64,000 nucleotides of DNA, taken from assembly GCA_030674155.1 (NCBI GenBank), contig CM060320.1, positions 25,779,775-25,843,774 on the forward strand, in the 5' to 3' direction. Made by a program: the position numbers and the translations under genes. Numbering within the stretch: position 1 is the stretch's first letter; every line of letters begins with the position of its first letter. Shown here piece by piece: positions 1 through 13,200 of the stretch. The DNA comes from Stramonita haemastoma. Its lineage: Eukaryota; Mollusca; Gastropoda; Neogastropoda; Muricidae. A model generated the notes under the pieces. That model saw only the letters and a list, made by a program, of their open reading frames with translations. It made no database searches and was not told the DNA's origin.

Positions 1-187
1 TTAAACTGACGTGGGGGCCCTTTTAAGTCCTTTAACCTTCCTTTTTTTGCTCACTCCCTCCACCTGGGGGCCCTGGCTGAGGAACAGAAAGAAGAAAATA
101 AATGTCATCCAAAAACATTCATTTTAACACACACCACAGAGCTTGGCCTAATCACTAACCGCTTACCTCAATCCCCCCCTCCCACAG

Positions 188-365
188 GCCCAGGCCGCCC
201 AGAGCCACATGCAGGGTGAGCTGGAGGAGCTTCAGAGGGAGGTGGAGTCACTGCAGGAACAGCGGGATCAGCTGCAGCACCAGGTGAAGGTGCAGGACAG
301 CAGCCTGCAGTCACAGGAACAGCAGTTCCTCCAGCAGATCCAGTCCCTGCAGACACAGCTGCAAG
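188..365 (+). CDS. TRIP11: TRIP11 exon a (coiled coil)
   Basis: The acceptor is cctcccacag at 187 and the donor is G|GTGGGT after 365. It enters in phase 0 and leaves in phase 1. It encodes a Gln/Glu-rich helix (AQAAQSHMQGELEELQREVE and onward) with clear heptads. It is the first exon visible; upstream exons lie outside the window. Confidence 0.8.
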
Positions 366-2371
366 GTGGGTGGGGGGTGTGGCTTCTGTCACAGTGATGT
401 AGAAAGGGTTGGTGGGCAGGTTGATTGGTGAAATTTTGTGTGGTGTCTTTTGAGGATTTGGAGAAAATTATAGTTGGAGTTAGTGTGCAGTCTCTTGAGT
501 ATTTGGAGAGAATATAATTGGAATTTGTGTGGAGTCTTCTGCAGAGGTTTTGGAGAGAATATAGTTGGAATTTGTGTGGTGTCTTTTGGAGAGAATTTGG
601 AGAGAATATAGTTAACTGGTGGTGGTGGTGGTAATTCTGTTTGTTTGTATGATTATGTTCAGTATGGGATAAGTAAGATTGAGGTGTGGATCTAGGAAAT
701 CCAGTGTCTCTTGTATTATCCTTCGGATGAGACTATAAACTGAGACCCCATGTGCAAATGCACGCAGAACATCTTGCACACACGTTAAAAGCCGTTTCGC
801 TTTTCAGAAGAGTAGGTCGTTCCATGCTGGTAGGAACAGATGCAAAAAAATTTTTAATGCATGCACACAGGTGACGTGTTTAGTCACTGTCCCGGAAGAC
901 GGAATGCAGCTCCCTAAATGGTGGGGGAGAAAACAGTTGCATATGCAAAAGTCTCACCATTGATAAGCTTGAGGAGTTCTGGTTGAGAAGGGGGGTGGGT
1001 GGATCTCCGAGGAGAAAATATTTTCATATCATTTTTACCTCATACAAGATTGTGTGTGTTGTGTGTGACACTGTGTGTGTGTGTGACACTGTGTGTATGC
1101 ATGATGTATCATTTTCATTATAACCTAACAAAGAAAGGTGGTGTCTGTGGTGTGTTTTCAGAGGCGGAGAGGTGGCGGATGGAAGCGGAGCAGAGTCGTC
1201 ATCAGGTGGGGATGGACCTGTACCATGCCAAGCACTGTCTGCTGGACCAGCTGGAGGCTGACCATGTAGTGACTGACCACCAGACACACACACACACTCC
1301 CTGTCTAATATCACATTAAGTGAACAGACGTAAAATTGAAGACACACACACGCACACACACACATATATATCTACACCTTCACCTGGCTCTTTCTCTGTT
1401 ATACATCTCTGTTTGGTGTCTTTTTAGTTGTGTTTATTTGTGTGTGTCTTTGTGTTGCTGGAGTATTGTTGGTGAGAGGGTGCCCAGCTGTGAGTTTCTC
1501 CCACTTTCAGTTCCTCTCAGGGGCTAATCAATCCATCCCATCCTGGCCCAGATAAGGCCAGCTGGTGCTAAATATAGCAGAAAATGACCATACTTGGACA
1601 AGGTAAAAGAAAGGGCGCACTAAATATAGCACTCTTGATTGATATTGGATTTGTTCTCTGTTGGCAATATCTTTGCATAAAGGGAGGTAATTTGACTATT
1701 TTGGAGCGAAAGTGGTTTGAGAGGGAGAGTGCAATTTGTGAAACGCAACAATCACTGCCTTTTGTTTCAGTTGTTTCATGTGTGCACACATGTACATACA
1801 TGTATGCACATTGTAATTGTAATGGTTTCACTCTTCAATTCAGATTAGCTGGAAAAGATAGGAGATGGGGTTACAGTGATTATGTTTATAAGGATGGCAA
1901 TAAGAAATTCTGCTCAACATTATACCTTGTCTTGTCTCTGTAATGGTTTCTTTTTTTGCAAACAAAATCCTCTTGTTTTCTTTATATTGTTATTTTTGTT
2001 GATTTATTGTAGGCTTCTATGTTGTTGTTTTCTGTTATGCTCTGCCTGTAAGCCTTTCTGCTATTTTTATTCTTGGTTGAATGCTTCTTTCTACTGTAAA
2101 GCTTCAGTCAGGTTTCTTCTTTCTTAGTTCAATTTTTTCCTCTTCTTGCTTTCAGATTCTTTGTTCTTTATGCTTTTTACATGGTCTGTAATTTTGTTTG
2201 AAAACTGTCCTATTACATTTATCAGAGTTTTTGTTTTTTTTTCCAAGTTTTGTGCTATCTTTCTTCACTTTGATCTGTTACTGTGTCTTAGGATTAACTT
2301 ATACCTTGCAGTTCAACACACCTTACAGAACACTCATGCACATGCACACACGCATGCGCGTGTGCGCACAA

Positions 2372-2444
<73 letters not shown>

Positions 2445-3618
2445 TCACACCACACACCACACACTCTCACATTCCTCTCTACTTCTTGTACCTCTTCTTG
2501 CAGACAAATAGCTATTGTCCTTCACCTGTCTCATGCCTGAGAGAAGCATCTGCAATATTCTGTTCACTCCCATTTTTCTCTCCAGAAAACTGTATTGCTT
2601 CTGCTGTGGTCATTGTCCTCTCCTGTTCAATTTCTGAATGATATATCTCAATATTGTCTGTGTTCTAGTTTCTCAGGACTAAGGCATGTCAATCTGTGAA
2701 AAAATCTACATAACTATGGGTTGCTTTTGGAGAAAATGAAGGCGTTGTAACTATTGTTGTCATTTATGTGCATGTGAGTGTTGTTTTGTGTGCATGACTG
2801 TATTTTTGTGTATGCAGAATGTATGTATATGTTTTCTATGTGTACATGCTTTTGTGAGTGAGCTTGTGGAGGTTTGTGTGTGTGTGTGTGTTTTGTGTAT
2901 ACTTCCCCATCCTCTTTTACAGTTCGACTTTAAAACACAGTAGCTCCAATGTCTGATTTTCTCTCTATTCCCAAGACATATATTCTCAGTAGTGCCAAGT
3001 ATTGTCTCTTATTTGACTAACCGTAGTTTTAAATGTCATACTCTGTGTGTGTCTTCGTTTATACGTCTATCCACATAACAGTGGTATTAGAGCTCTGTTG
3101 TGTGTGTGTGTGTGTGTGTGCGTGCGTGTGCGCATGTGCGTGTGTGTAATACAGGGAAGGAGGGAAAAGGCATGCTCAGATTTGCTCTCATTTCAAAAAG
3201 TTTTATTTGGTTTTCGCAAGGCTGCCTGTGTAAAAAAGCTTTGTTCCAAATGACACAAAATGAAGGCAGTCATATGTGTGTGGTGGTCACTGCATGGTAA
3301 GTCCCTCCTCTGGTTCACTGGTCAGTGCTCTGTTGTCCTTGCTTACTTGTGTGTGCAACATGCATTCTTTCTTTATGTTATCCTCCTATCAGTCTTTGGC
3401 ATGGCATACCTCATCAGATCAACATTTTCTAACAGACCTTTTTGACCTCACATGCATGTATAAGAGCTGGATAGTTTTTACGTAAGCATACAAGCATGCT
3501 CGTGTGCCCATTTTGTGTACACACCCATGTTTGTATGTACACATACCTTATACATGCGTGCACATGTGCATATGCACATGCACACACACACATCTCACAC
3601 ACGCACACACACACATAT

Positions 3619-3699
<81 letters not shown>

Positions 3700-6600
3700 C
3701 ACACATACACACATGCATGCATGTATGCCTGCACAAACATGGCATACACTGATGTAGCTTATGCTTGTTTTTGTATGCATGCAGAGCAGATATACCTTGA
3801 CAGCAGACAAATGGTCATGAAGAGAAAGAACTGTGATAGATTTTTCCATAATCTTTTATTTATCAACAGTACGGTATTATTAGTCTATAGGTCTTGATCA
3901 TTCTGCCATGACGAAAAGGAAAGACATGGAGTAAACTGAAGAACACTTGAACTGTTTTTAAGCTGAACTTTATGCAACATTCTATTGCTCCTGTGAGCCA
4001 AAAAAAAAGTCTTCAAATTCAGGAAATATTTGGATAAGAATTTGAGTATTTGGCATAACGTGTTGGTCAAAGAGCGGGAAAAAAAAGTTAGAAGAGAAAA
4101 TATTCTATCTTTGAAAATAAAAAAAGAACATGAAAACTTTAAAAGATGATTTGATGATAGATTTAATATCATTCATGAGAATTTCATTAGGTTTTAAGAA
4201 AATTAGCTCTGCAATCTACCATCATACCCAGCGTCTATCTCATGTCTCTTGTCTTTACTCTATTGTGGAGAACATTTGTGTAAGTGATCTGCAAGTATGC
4301 ACACCCAGAGTCTTTGCATTGTGAGAAACTGCTGGTCAGAAGTGTTGAGGAGCTTGGCATGGTGTGGTATGTGCTGTCATCATTCTGAAGCAGCGGCTTG
4401 AATAACACTGATTACTTTGGCGGAGTTGTCAGAGGTTGTATCCCCGCTGAGCATCCTGAAGGCAGAGCTAGCATGCATGCATGGTTGGCATCTTGGATTT
4501 CTGCTCTCCACTGCTGCTCTGTCAGGGCAGTGTTTCTTGCAGCGGCACACAGGACAGTCGTGTATGGTATGATAGATGTAGGCTGGTTTCCATTTCAGGC
4601 AGAAACAGCCGACTTGCTGAGTGATGTTCGCTGCTTCAAGCAGCAGATGTCGTCAGAAACAGTGCAGCGCCAGCGCCGCCTGCTGTTTGAGAAACAGACC
4701 ATGGCCATGAGGCTGTACACAGCGGGTGTGCAGGTGTGTGCAGGAGGCGGCATGTTCTCTTCTCTGCTGAATGCATGTCCTCTGAAACCACGCTTGTTCT
4801 TTTGGAGAGTGGGAGCTGAAAATGTGTTCCAGCAGTCACTTCAGTGGTCTTGCAGCCTCAGCCTGACTGATACCTATGGTCCTTTTTTGCAAAGTTCTGC
4901 TTTCCACTGCTCTTGGGATTTGGGATAAAGTTGGCTTGAAAACATTTTGCATGTTGCTTGATGCCTGATGAAAATCTTCCAGAACTGTCCATGTTTTCTG
5001 TCAGCCACAATTTCTGCCTTACTTTTTGCTAGGGCATGTTATGAAAGTGCCTTTTCATGCCCTTTGAAAACTTGCATTTTTACTTTGACACTAATATAGT
5101 TTAGGTATGTAAGAGCTCATGTCCTAGTGTTTGATGAATCTTTTGGAATCTTCTGTAATGCTGTTTTTCTGAGTCTCCAGCTGTACATTTTTTTGAGTTG
5201 TGACAGCTTTGTATATTTCATATCAAACTGACAGTTTAAGGTGTATCAGCCTTACAACACGCTACAAGGCATGCTTCATGGTTCTTGATTATGCAATATT
5301 GGAAGCAGGGAAATGTGCTGAAAGTTTCTGGTTTCTTCATACCAGTTGCTTTTGCAAACTGCCAGTCTTACAGGAAATAAGAAGAAAAAGTTTATGATTT
5401 TATCATACTGACTGGTGTCTACTTTCTAACAGGCTGGTTAATCTGTCAGTCTACAGGAAATCAAAAACCAACAACAAAAGCCCACTGCCACCACTGCAGT
5501 TATGTAAAACCAATTCCTCTTTTCTTACTACTGTCATTGTTCCTTATAAATATTGTTCAAAATAATTGTCACAGTTACAAAAGGAACCTTTCTTAAGAAT
5601 TGTTTTTTTGGCAGTAACCGTGCTGCAGATGTCACCAGTTTAAGATGATAATGTGTTCTGAATTTTTAAAAAAAGACAGTTTTATCAAAATTCTGAATAG
5701 TATGATATATACCAAGTTTGCAGATATGAAAGAAACGGCATGGATAAGCAGTGATTGTGTGGAAACAAGGTTTAATTAGTTCATGTACTTTGAAACGCAT
5801 AGCTGAAGATCAAAAGAAAGGTTTGTATGACTATCAATTCATGTCAGTAAGACTGATAAGATTGTACTAAAAAACTGTCATTATCATACCATCTTAGTAT
5901 TTATCATGACATTTCACAAGGGGTATAAAGTATTATCTTACCACTGTAATTGCAAATATCATTGTTTGACATGAAGCAATTTAAATAGAGAGAAAGAGCA
6001 GTACTTTGCAATGGCAAAGGCACACAAAAACTAACAGATTGCTTATGGGTTCAGGTTTATTACCTTCTTATACGATGAAACCTACAACTGAATAAACAGG
6101 GAAAGACAAACGATGCAAAGAATGATGTGACCTTCATTTTGATTATGTATCTCTTGCTCCCAGTTCAGTAAGGCTACACTTGTTTGAAAGATGGATTGTA
6201 GAGGAGAAAGTGGGAAAGAAAAATGAGAAGACTACTGTCATAAGGTCTGATTTAGGGAGTATGCAAAGGGAGGTAATGTTGTCAAGAAAATTTTGTATTG
6301 AGGGTTATGCCTGGCAGTTGCATCCAGAATGCTTGCTTGTAGGTGCATATGTGTGTGTGTGCACACATGCATGCACAGAAATGCATATGTGCTTGCATGT
6401 ACGCATACATGTGCATGAATAAAGATTGACAGTGTCGCAGGTTTTTTTCCAACGGGTACTGTCAAGTTATGCAGCGAAGACACCAGACTCTGGTTGTGAC
6501 AGTTGATGAAGACAAACAACCCTGCATTATTGTTTCAGGAGAACCAGCTGAAATCTAGCATAGCTGAGGCGGGAACACAGTTGCAGCAGGTGTCTGCAGA

Positions 6601-9600
6601 CACAGAAACCTTGATTGACCAGCTGGGCAGCGAGGAGTCCTCACAACGCACTGCTGGTGAGTGACACGACACACCCTCCCCCCCATCCATGTTCCCCTCT
6701 CCCAGATTCTTCATTTTTTCTGTAGAAAAAAGCCACTCTGATAGGCAAACAAATGCAGTTGCAGACAGGAAAAACAAAATAAAATAAAAGGTGGTGCTGC
6801 ACTTGTGGTGATGCGCTCTCCTTGGGGAGAGCAGCCCGAATTTCACGCAGAGAAATCTGCTGTGACATAAAGTGGTAATAATTGTAATAATTACAGGGTT
6901 CGCGATAACCGGTAATTGTCGGTATTTTACCGATTGTAAACAGGGAATACCGAAAATTTTCGAAACAGCCGGTACCGTGTACCGATTCTGTTTGCCTGTG
7001 ACCGATTAGATTTCCATCTCAAAAAAAAAAAAAGTCTGAAGTGACATTTTCTGACAGTCTGTCATGCGCCTGTACTGTGCTTATGCACCTACCCCTTCCC
7101 ACCCCTTCCGACGAACATCTTTTGCGCCAGCCTGATTAGCCTAGCACGCAGAACAGCAGGCTTTACTGTGAAAGAATAGAGCGCGAAGCTCTTCTCGGCA
7201 TGACAGTGACTTCCATTCACAATGAGTAAATGGGGCCTTCATCGATTTATTCTTTATTCTTTTAATCTTTTATATCGAGGATAATGGAATAAGCACTCCT
7301 GTGCTTTTTTTTTACATCCAGTCCCCGTGTGTATGCAGTTTTGTAAATGTTATCTGTTCCCACCGGCACCAATGGCCTGCTCTTATGAAGAAAAGCGAAG
7401 GGTCTATGACTATGAATTTGCGCTTTGCTTTGAGAGAGAAGAGTCGAAAACTAAATCTAAATTGAACGAAAGATCTAGATGAGCGCTAAGCATAGAAACA
7501 AGAAAAAGGAATATTAATACAAGTCACACGAATGATGCCATGCAAAACAACAGACTGACACAGACAGTGACACAGGCGCTAGGAAAAAAAATCCTATTTC
7601 CTGCGTGGCTTAATGCCCAAGAAGCGTCAAAGTCCGAGAGATTTGCGTTCAATTCAGATTTAGTTTTGCTGCCGAACAATTCCCCCCTCCCCCACCCCCT
7701 CACTGAATAGTTTCGTTTTGTTCACAGTACGTACCGGATTTTATTTTCTGGGGACCGATTTTGGGGGAGTTGGTCAAGATATCTCTGAAATGGCAACTCG
7801 CAGTACCGGTTTTAAAAAATCCTAGCGCGAACCCTGAATTATTATTGTGGTCATAGTAGTCTTCAATTTTAAGTTTCTTCACAAAAAGCTGTCCTGCCTT
7901 ATCTTTTGCTGAATAATGTTGCTGTGCCACACTTAAGTTGTTACAGGAAGGACTTATGCAGAAACAAATGACATTTGCAGTTTAGCTTTTCCTTCAAACT
8001 ATCTGTGCCTTCCACTATTCAGCTATTGATTTTATGCCCAAATAAAAGTGTTTTGATCTCTAGTTCAAAGAGTCTTTAGAAGTTTAACATTTAAGCAGAT
8101 ACACTTGATATTTGCAGTTTTCCTTTTTAGTTCAAACTTGCTGTGTGTGTCAAAATTCCACTGTCATGTTACGTAGAATCGCATTAAATCTGCAGTTTTG
8201 CTTTTTAGTATTAAACTAGCCTGTTTGGCTTTAAGATGGTACAAATACAGAGTTTCCAGGAAAAAGCTTTTCTGCAACATACATTGTGAGGTATCCCTTT
8301 GCTTGAATTCCACAAAAGGAAGCAATGAATCCAATGAGCACTACCCTTTCTGTTTCCAGCCAAGGTGGACTCTTTGGAAAGAGAAAACCTCTCTCTCAAG
8401 GAACAAAGTGCCAAGCTACAAGAGCAGGTAACTCTGCTGGAAAAAAGGGCAGCCACTCATCAGGAAGAATGGCAGAAAAGTCAGTCAACTGTCAAACATC
8501 TCAGACGGGAACTGAGCGATTTGCAGGGTGAGTATTTGGTGGTTATGGTGTCTCCACCTTTTAGCATTAACTCTTGTGTTTGCTTTTGTGTTTGTCTCTT
8601 TTTGTAACAAGTGTTTGGATTTTTTACAATGTCAATTACTGGCAAAATGCATTCAAAAAAATCAATATGCATCATTTTGCTGAATGTGTTCTGCATTAGT
8701 GCTATTTCTATAAGAACAATGGAGTAAGCACTCATGTGTTTTTTTACATCCCATCACCATGCATGTGGAGTTTTGTAAAATTTGTCATCCCTTCCCATTG
8801 GCACAAATAGCCTGCCTACTCTTCGGAAAGGTTGAACAGTTTCAGTGTGTGTGCTAGATGTTGTGCAAGACTGTAGCCATAAAGTCACAACACTGTTTCA
8901 GCCATGGTTTTGTCCCTTTTCTGTCAATCAACTTTTCCCTTATAGTTAAAAAAACCCAAACAATTTACCTGAGCATAAGACAGTGTGAAAGATGAACCCT
9001 CATCCACTTTTTTTATGCCAGAAAACCAAGCATGAATACATTTTGTAATAAAACAGAAATCTTTTCTTCTTTTTTGTGCAGGAGGGGCGGCATCCAACTC
9101 GGACAATACCCTAGACCAGAGCTTCACGACAGGCACCGACGCTGGCTCTAACAGCACGAAAAGTCCGTCCCTGAAAGAGGAGACGGAACCCCTGGACTGG
9201 GAGGTCCAGAAGGAAGCCCTGGAAGAGGTTCTGGCCCAGTTGAGGCAGGAAGTGCGCGAGAAAGACGAAAAAATCTCCCTGCTGAACACCAGCGCAGGAG
9301 AAGGAGGAGGAGATGGAGGAGGAGGAGAGCTGTCCTCCCTGCAAGAGGAGAATCAGCGTCTGCAGTCGGAGCTGTCTGCTGCACAGGACGAGAGGGATGA
9401 ACTGGAGACCAGCATTGGAGAGTTGGACGAGCAGCACCAGGAGGCCACCAATCACCTGATCACTGCACGCAACACTCTGCAGTCGCAGTTGTCTGAGTCC
9501 CAGCAGCAGGTAAATGTGTTAACAGTGTCTTGTCAGTACCTTGCGTGTGTTGGGCATCAGAAAGATGTTCTGTCTAACTTGAGGAAGAATGTAACAGGGT

Positions 9601-10142
9601 TTGCGTACTCCTTATGAAAGTTCTTGAACTCCTTAAATTAAGAGAACTGCTCCTTATCAAGGTCTTGAATCCCCTTGTAAAATGAGTAAGATATTTTATT
9701 TTGTGTGAAAATAAACAAACATACATTTCTCTACATACAAGTGTGGACAAAAACAAGGAAACAACAGTGTGCAAAGGAGGGTAAGGGAGTCCTAATTATT
9801 GAAATTGCGCATGCGCATTATTTCACAGTATGTTGTGTATCGATCACCCAGACTGGATGCATTTGTGTCTATTGGAGTTCAAAACAACAAAGCAAGGCAG
9901 AATCTGTACAGTACATTGAATCCTGTGTAGCCAACAAAAAAGCAGAGTCCAGATACTGTATTAACAACTTGGCAACCTGAAAAAAAGTGTTTTTGCTGAG
10001 CAGGTGATGAATACTATCAATCCGCAAGCAATAGTGGGGAAGAATGAAGTTGAAGCTTCTACAAAGATTTGATTTAGGTCTGAACCAGGGTCCTGAAATG
10101 TGGCGCTGAAGTGTCATGGAATCCACACATGCACACACCACA

Positions 10143-10219
<77 letters not shown>

Positions 10220-13200
10220 CTTTTTCTGCAGGCATGAAATATCTTATTTACTTTCAACATTCTTTTTCCTCGGCATAAATGAGAAGATCACGATTACTTC
10301 TTTTTTTTTCCAGGTGAAAAATCTTCAGGAGGAACTGCAGAAGGCAGAACAACAACAGAACAGCCCTGAGCCCTCTCCTCCATCACCAGACCTGTCCCAG
10401 CAGATGGCTGACCTCAGGCAGGACCTGGAGAGGGCTCAACAAGAGATCCTCACCCTGAGGCAGCAGGCAGACAGCCGGGAGGCCGAGCTGGTGGAGCTGA
10501 AGCAGAAGCTGCAGAAGGGAACCCTGGCCCTCAACGACCTGCACATGGACAAGAAGGACCTGGAGCAGGAGGTGGCCAGGCAGCAGGAAGAAACCAAGGC
10601 CAAGGTCGCCGCCATCAAGACGCTGCGGGAGGAGAAAGCCAGGCTGGCGGAGGAGAACAAGAGCTTGTCTGAGCGCGTGGAGGATCTGGAGGAGGAGGTG
10701 GACTCCTGGGAACAGCGCAACGAGGAGAGCCAGGTGGAGAGGGGCAACGTGCAACAGCTGCAGGATCAGCTGAGGGCCAGCAAGCAGAGAGCTCCTCACA
10801 GCAGCAGAAGCTGGACACACTGTTTGTAGAGTTGGAGGAGTCCAGGACCTTGTGCCGAAAGCTGCAGCAGGAACGAGAAGGTCTGGATCAGGATGCAGGT
10901 GTCACTCAGTCCCTCGTTCAGGAAAGGGACAGGGCGGTTGAGGAAATGAACAAAGCCATACAGGAGAGGGACGCGGATGCTAAGAAGATATCTGACCTAA
11001 AAAATCAGCTTGAGGCTCTACAAAGCAGGATGCAGGTCCACAGCAACTATCCAGTTCTCAAAGGATTCATGAGCTAGAGGCACAACTAAGCATGCTTCAA
11101 CAGCAGCTAGAGTTACACGCGGGTGAGAAAAGTGCTTTACAAGAGAAAGTGTTGAAGTTAGGGGAAGCAGTGTCAAGCCAGGATGTTGCAGACTTTGGAG
11201 ATCTCAGACTTTATCAGCAGGACATTGTAGGGCTTTGCAGAAACGCTGTGCTGCTTTGAACAAATTAAAACAGAGTTTGGCGAGTCACCCAGAAGCTTTC
11301 GATCAGAAAGGTGACTCTAGGACGAGTCTGCTGGTGAGTGTGTCATAGAACTGTGCAGAGAAAACGCCAGTCTGTTAGACACCTTAGCCAGGGGTAATGG
11401 TCTTCTAGAAGAAATACAGCAGCAGTATTATTCAGGGTTGTCAGATAGCTCCTCATTGATAACGCCACAGAGTGCCAGCAACTTACAAACCACTCCATCT
11501 CAGGGACCAGACTTCAGCAGCAGTGGTGCACAGAGTGAGTCTCTTCAGGCTGAACTGAAACGCCTTGAGGAGGTCGTCCAGGACAAAGATTCAGAAATTG
11601 TGGATCTCAAACAGTCTCTGAGCCACCTTCAGCAGGAACATACTGCATGCAGACAAGCTTCAGTCACTTTGTCAGACAGTCTCTCAGAACTTGAAAAGGT
11701 TCTATCAGAAAAGAAGGTGAACTGAAGATGCTCCACACAGAAAATGACCAGCTGATGAAGATGTGTGAAGAGTCCAAATCCAGACTGGCAGAGTCAGACA
11801 AGAAGATGGTCTCTCTCAAGTCGCAGCTGCAGGAGACAGAAGCTGCCTTGCAGCACACCAAGGCAGACCTCAACACTTCCACACAAACTTTGGAGCAAAT
11901 GGGTGAGGCCAGTGCTGTTCATTTACGACAGAAAGAGGAGCTGGATTCAGCCAGGCACAGAATTCAGCAGCTAGAAAAGGAGTTGTCTGATGCCATGGAC
12001 ACCATGTCAAGTCACAAAGCCGGCATCGAAGATCTTAACGCTGTGTGTTCCGACCAGAGAAAGACTTTGGAAATGGAAGAGGCCAAACTTTCCAAACAGG
12101 AAGACGTCATTGCTGTTCTCCGACAGACGTCTGTGACAACAGATGAAGAACTGGAAGTGGTGAAATCCCAGCTCAGCAGGGCTGTGACGTTCTTGTCCAA
12201 GGAGCAGTGTGACATGGTCATGGGAAAGGCTTCAGACTCCACGGACTCCTCCACATCATTGCCTGCCATAGAGTACACCCCCAGATTGGCCTTAGATGAC
12301 AGACCCCCTGCTCCTGCCTCTAGCCAGCAGTCTGGGATGCTGAACGGAGAAGTGGATGCAGAGGACAACAGGGGACAGGCGGAGCTTGCGGAAAGGCATG
12401 CTGAGCTGCTGAGACAGGTGGAGGAGAAGGAGGAGATCATCGCCGACCTCCAGCAGAACAACACAACCTTGCTGCAGATGCTGGAGGCCAAGTCGCTGAC
12501 CTCGGCATCAGGGGAGAGCACCCAGCTGCAGGTGCACCAGCTGCAGAGCGAGGTGAAGGCGCTGAAGGTGGAGAAGGAGCAGATGCTGGCCGTCATGAAT
12601 GAAAAGTCGCGGGAGGCCAGCTCCCTCAAGGCGGAGGTGATGCGTCTGATGAACGTGGTGTCTGCAGAGAAGTCGGCCCTGGACAAGCTGCAGAAAGACA
12701 ACCAGGAGCTGATGGCCAGGCCCTCCCCGCCCAGAGACGACTCTCTGGAGGACATGACACGCGAGGCCATGCACAACCTGTCGCGCTTGGTGCGTGACCG
12801 GGAAGTGGAGATTGAAGCCCTGAAGCAGAAAAACGAAACCCTGATGGCAGTGATACAGGACATGGATCAGAGTGATGGGGGGACAGGGGGAGCAGGCGGC
12901 ACTGGTGCCAGTCTGGCCTCACATCTGCTGACAAAGAGAATCTGGAGAAGCAGCTGGCTTCTCTGCAGGCTGAGCGAGAGCAAATGGTGGCGTTCGTCAA
13001 TCAGAAACACTCAGAGAGTGTCGCATATCACGCCGAGATTCAGAGACTGGCAGCCCTGAGAGCTGAAGAAGTTCAGAGATTTGAAAAGCTGCAGTCCGAT
13101 TACGACACACTGTGCCCACAGTTTGAAGACAGGAAACAGACTCTGCTGAAAACGCAGAACGATCTCATCAACTACCGACAAAAGTATGCCGAACTGGAGG

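Noticed and set aside
10780..11722. Programmed -1 ribosomal frameshifting in the TRIP11 giant exon
   Set aside because: No slippery heptamers or downstream pseudoknot patterns at the break points, and nine such events in one gene would be without precedent.
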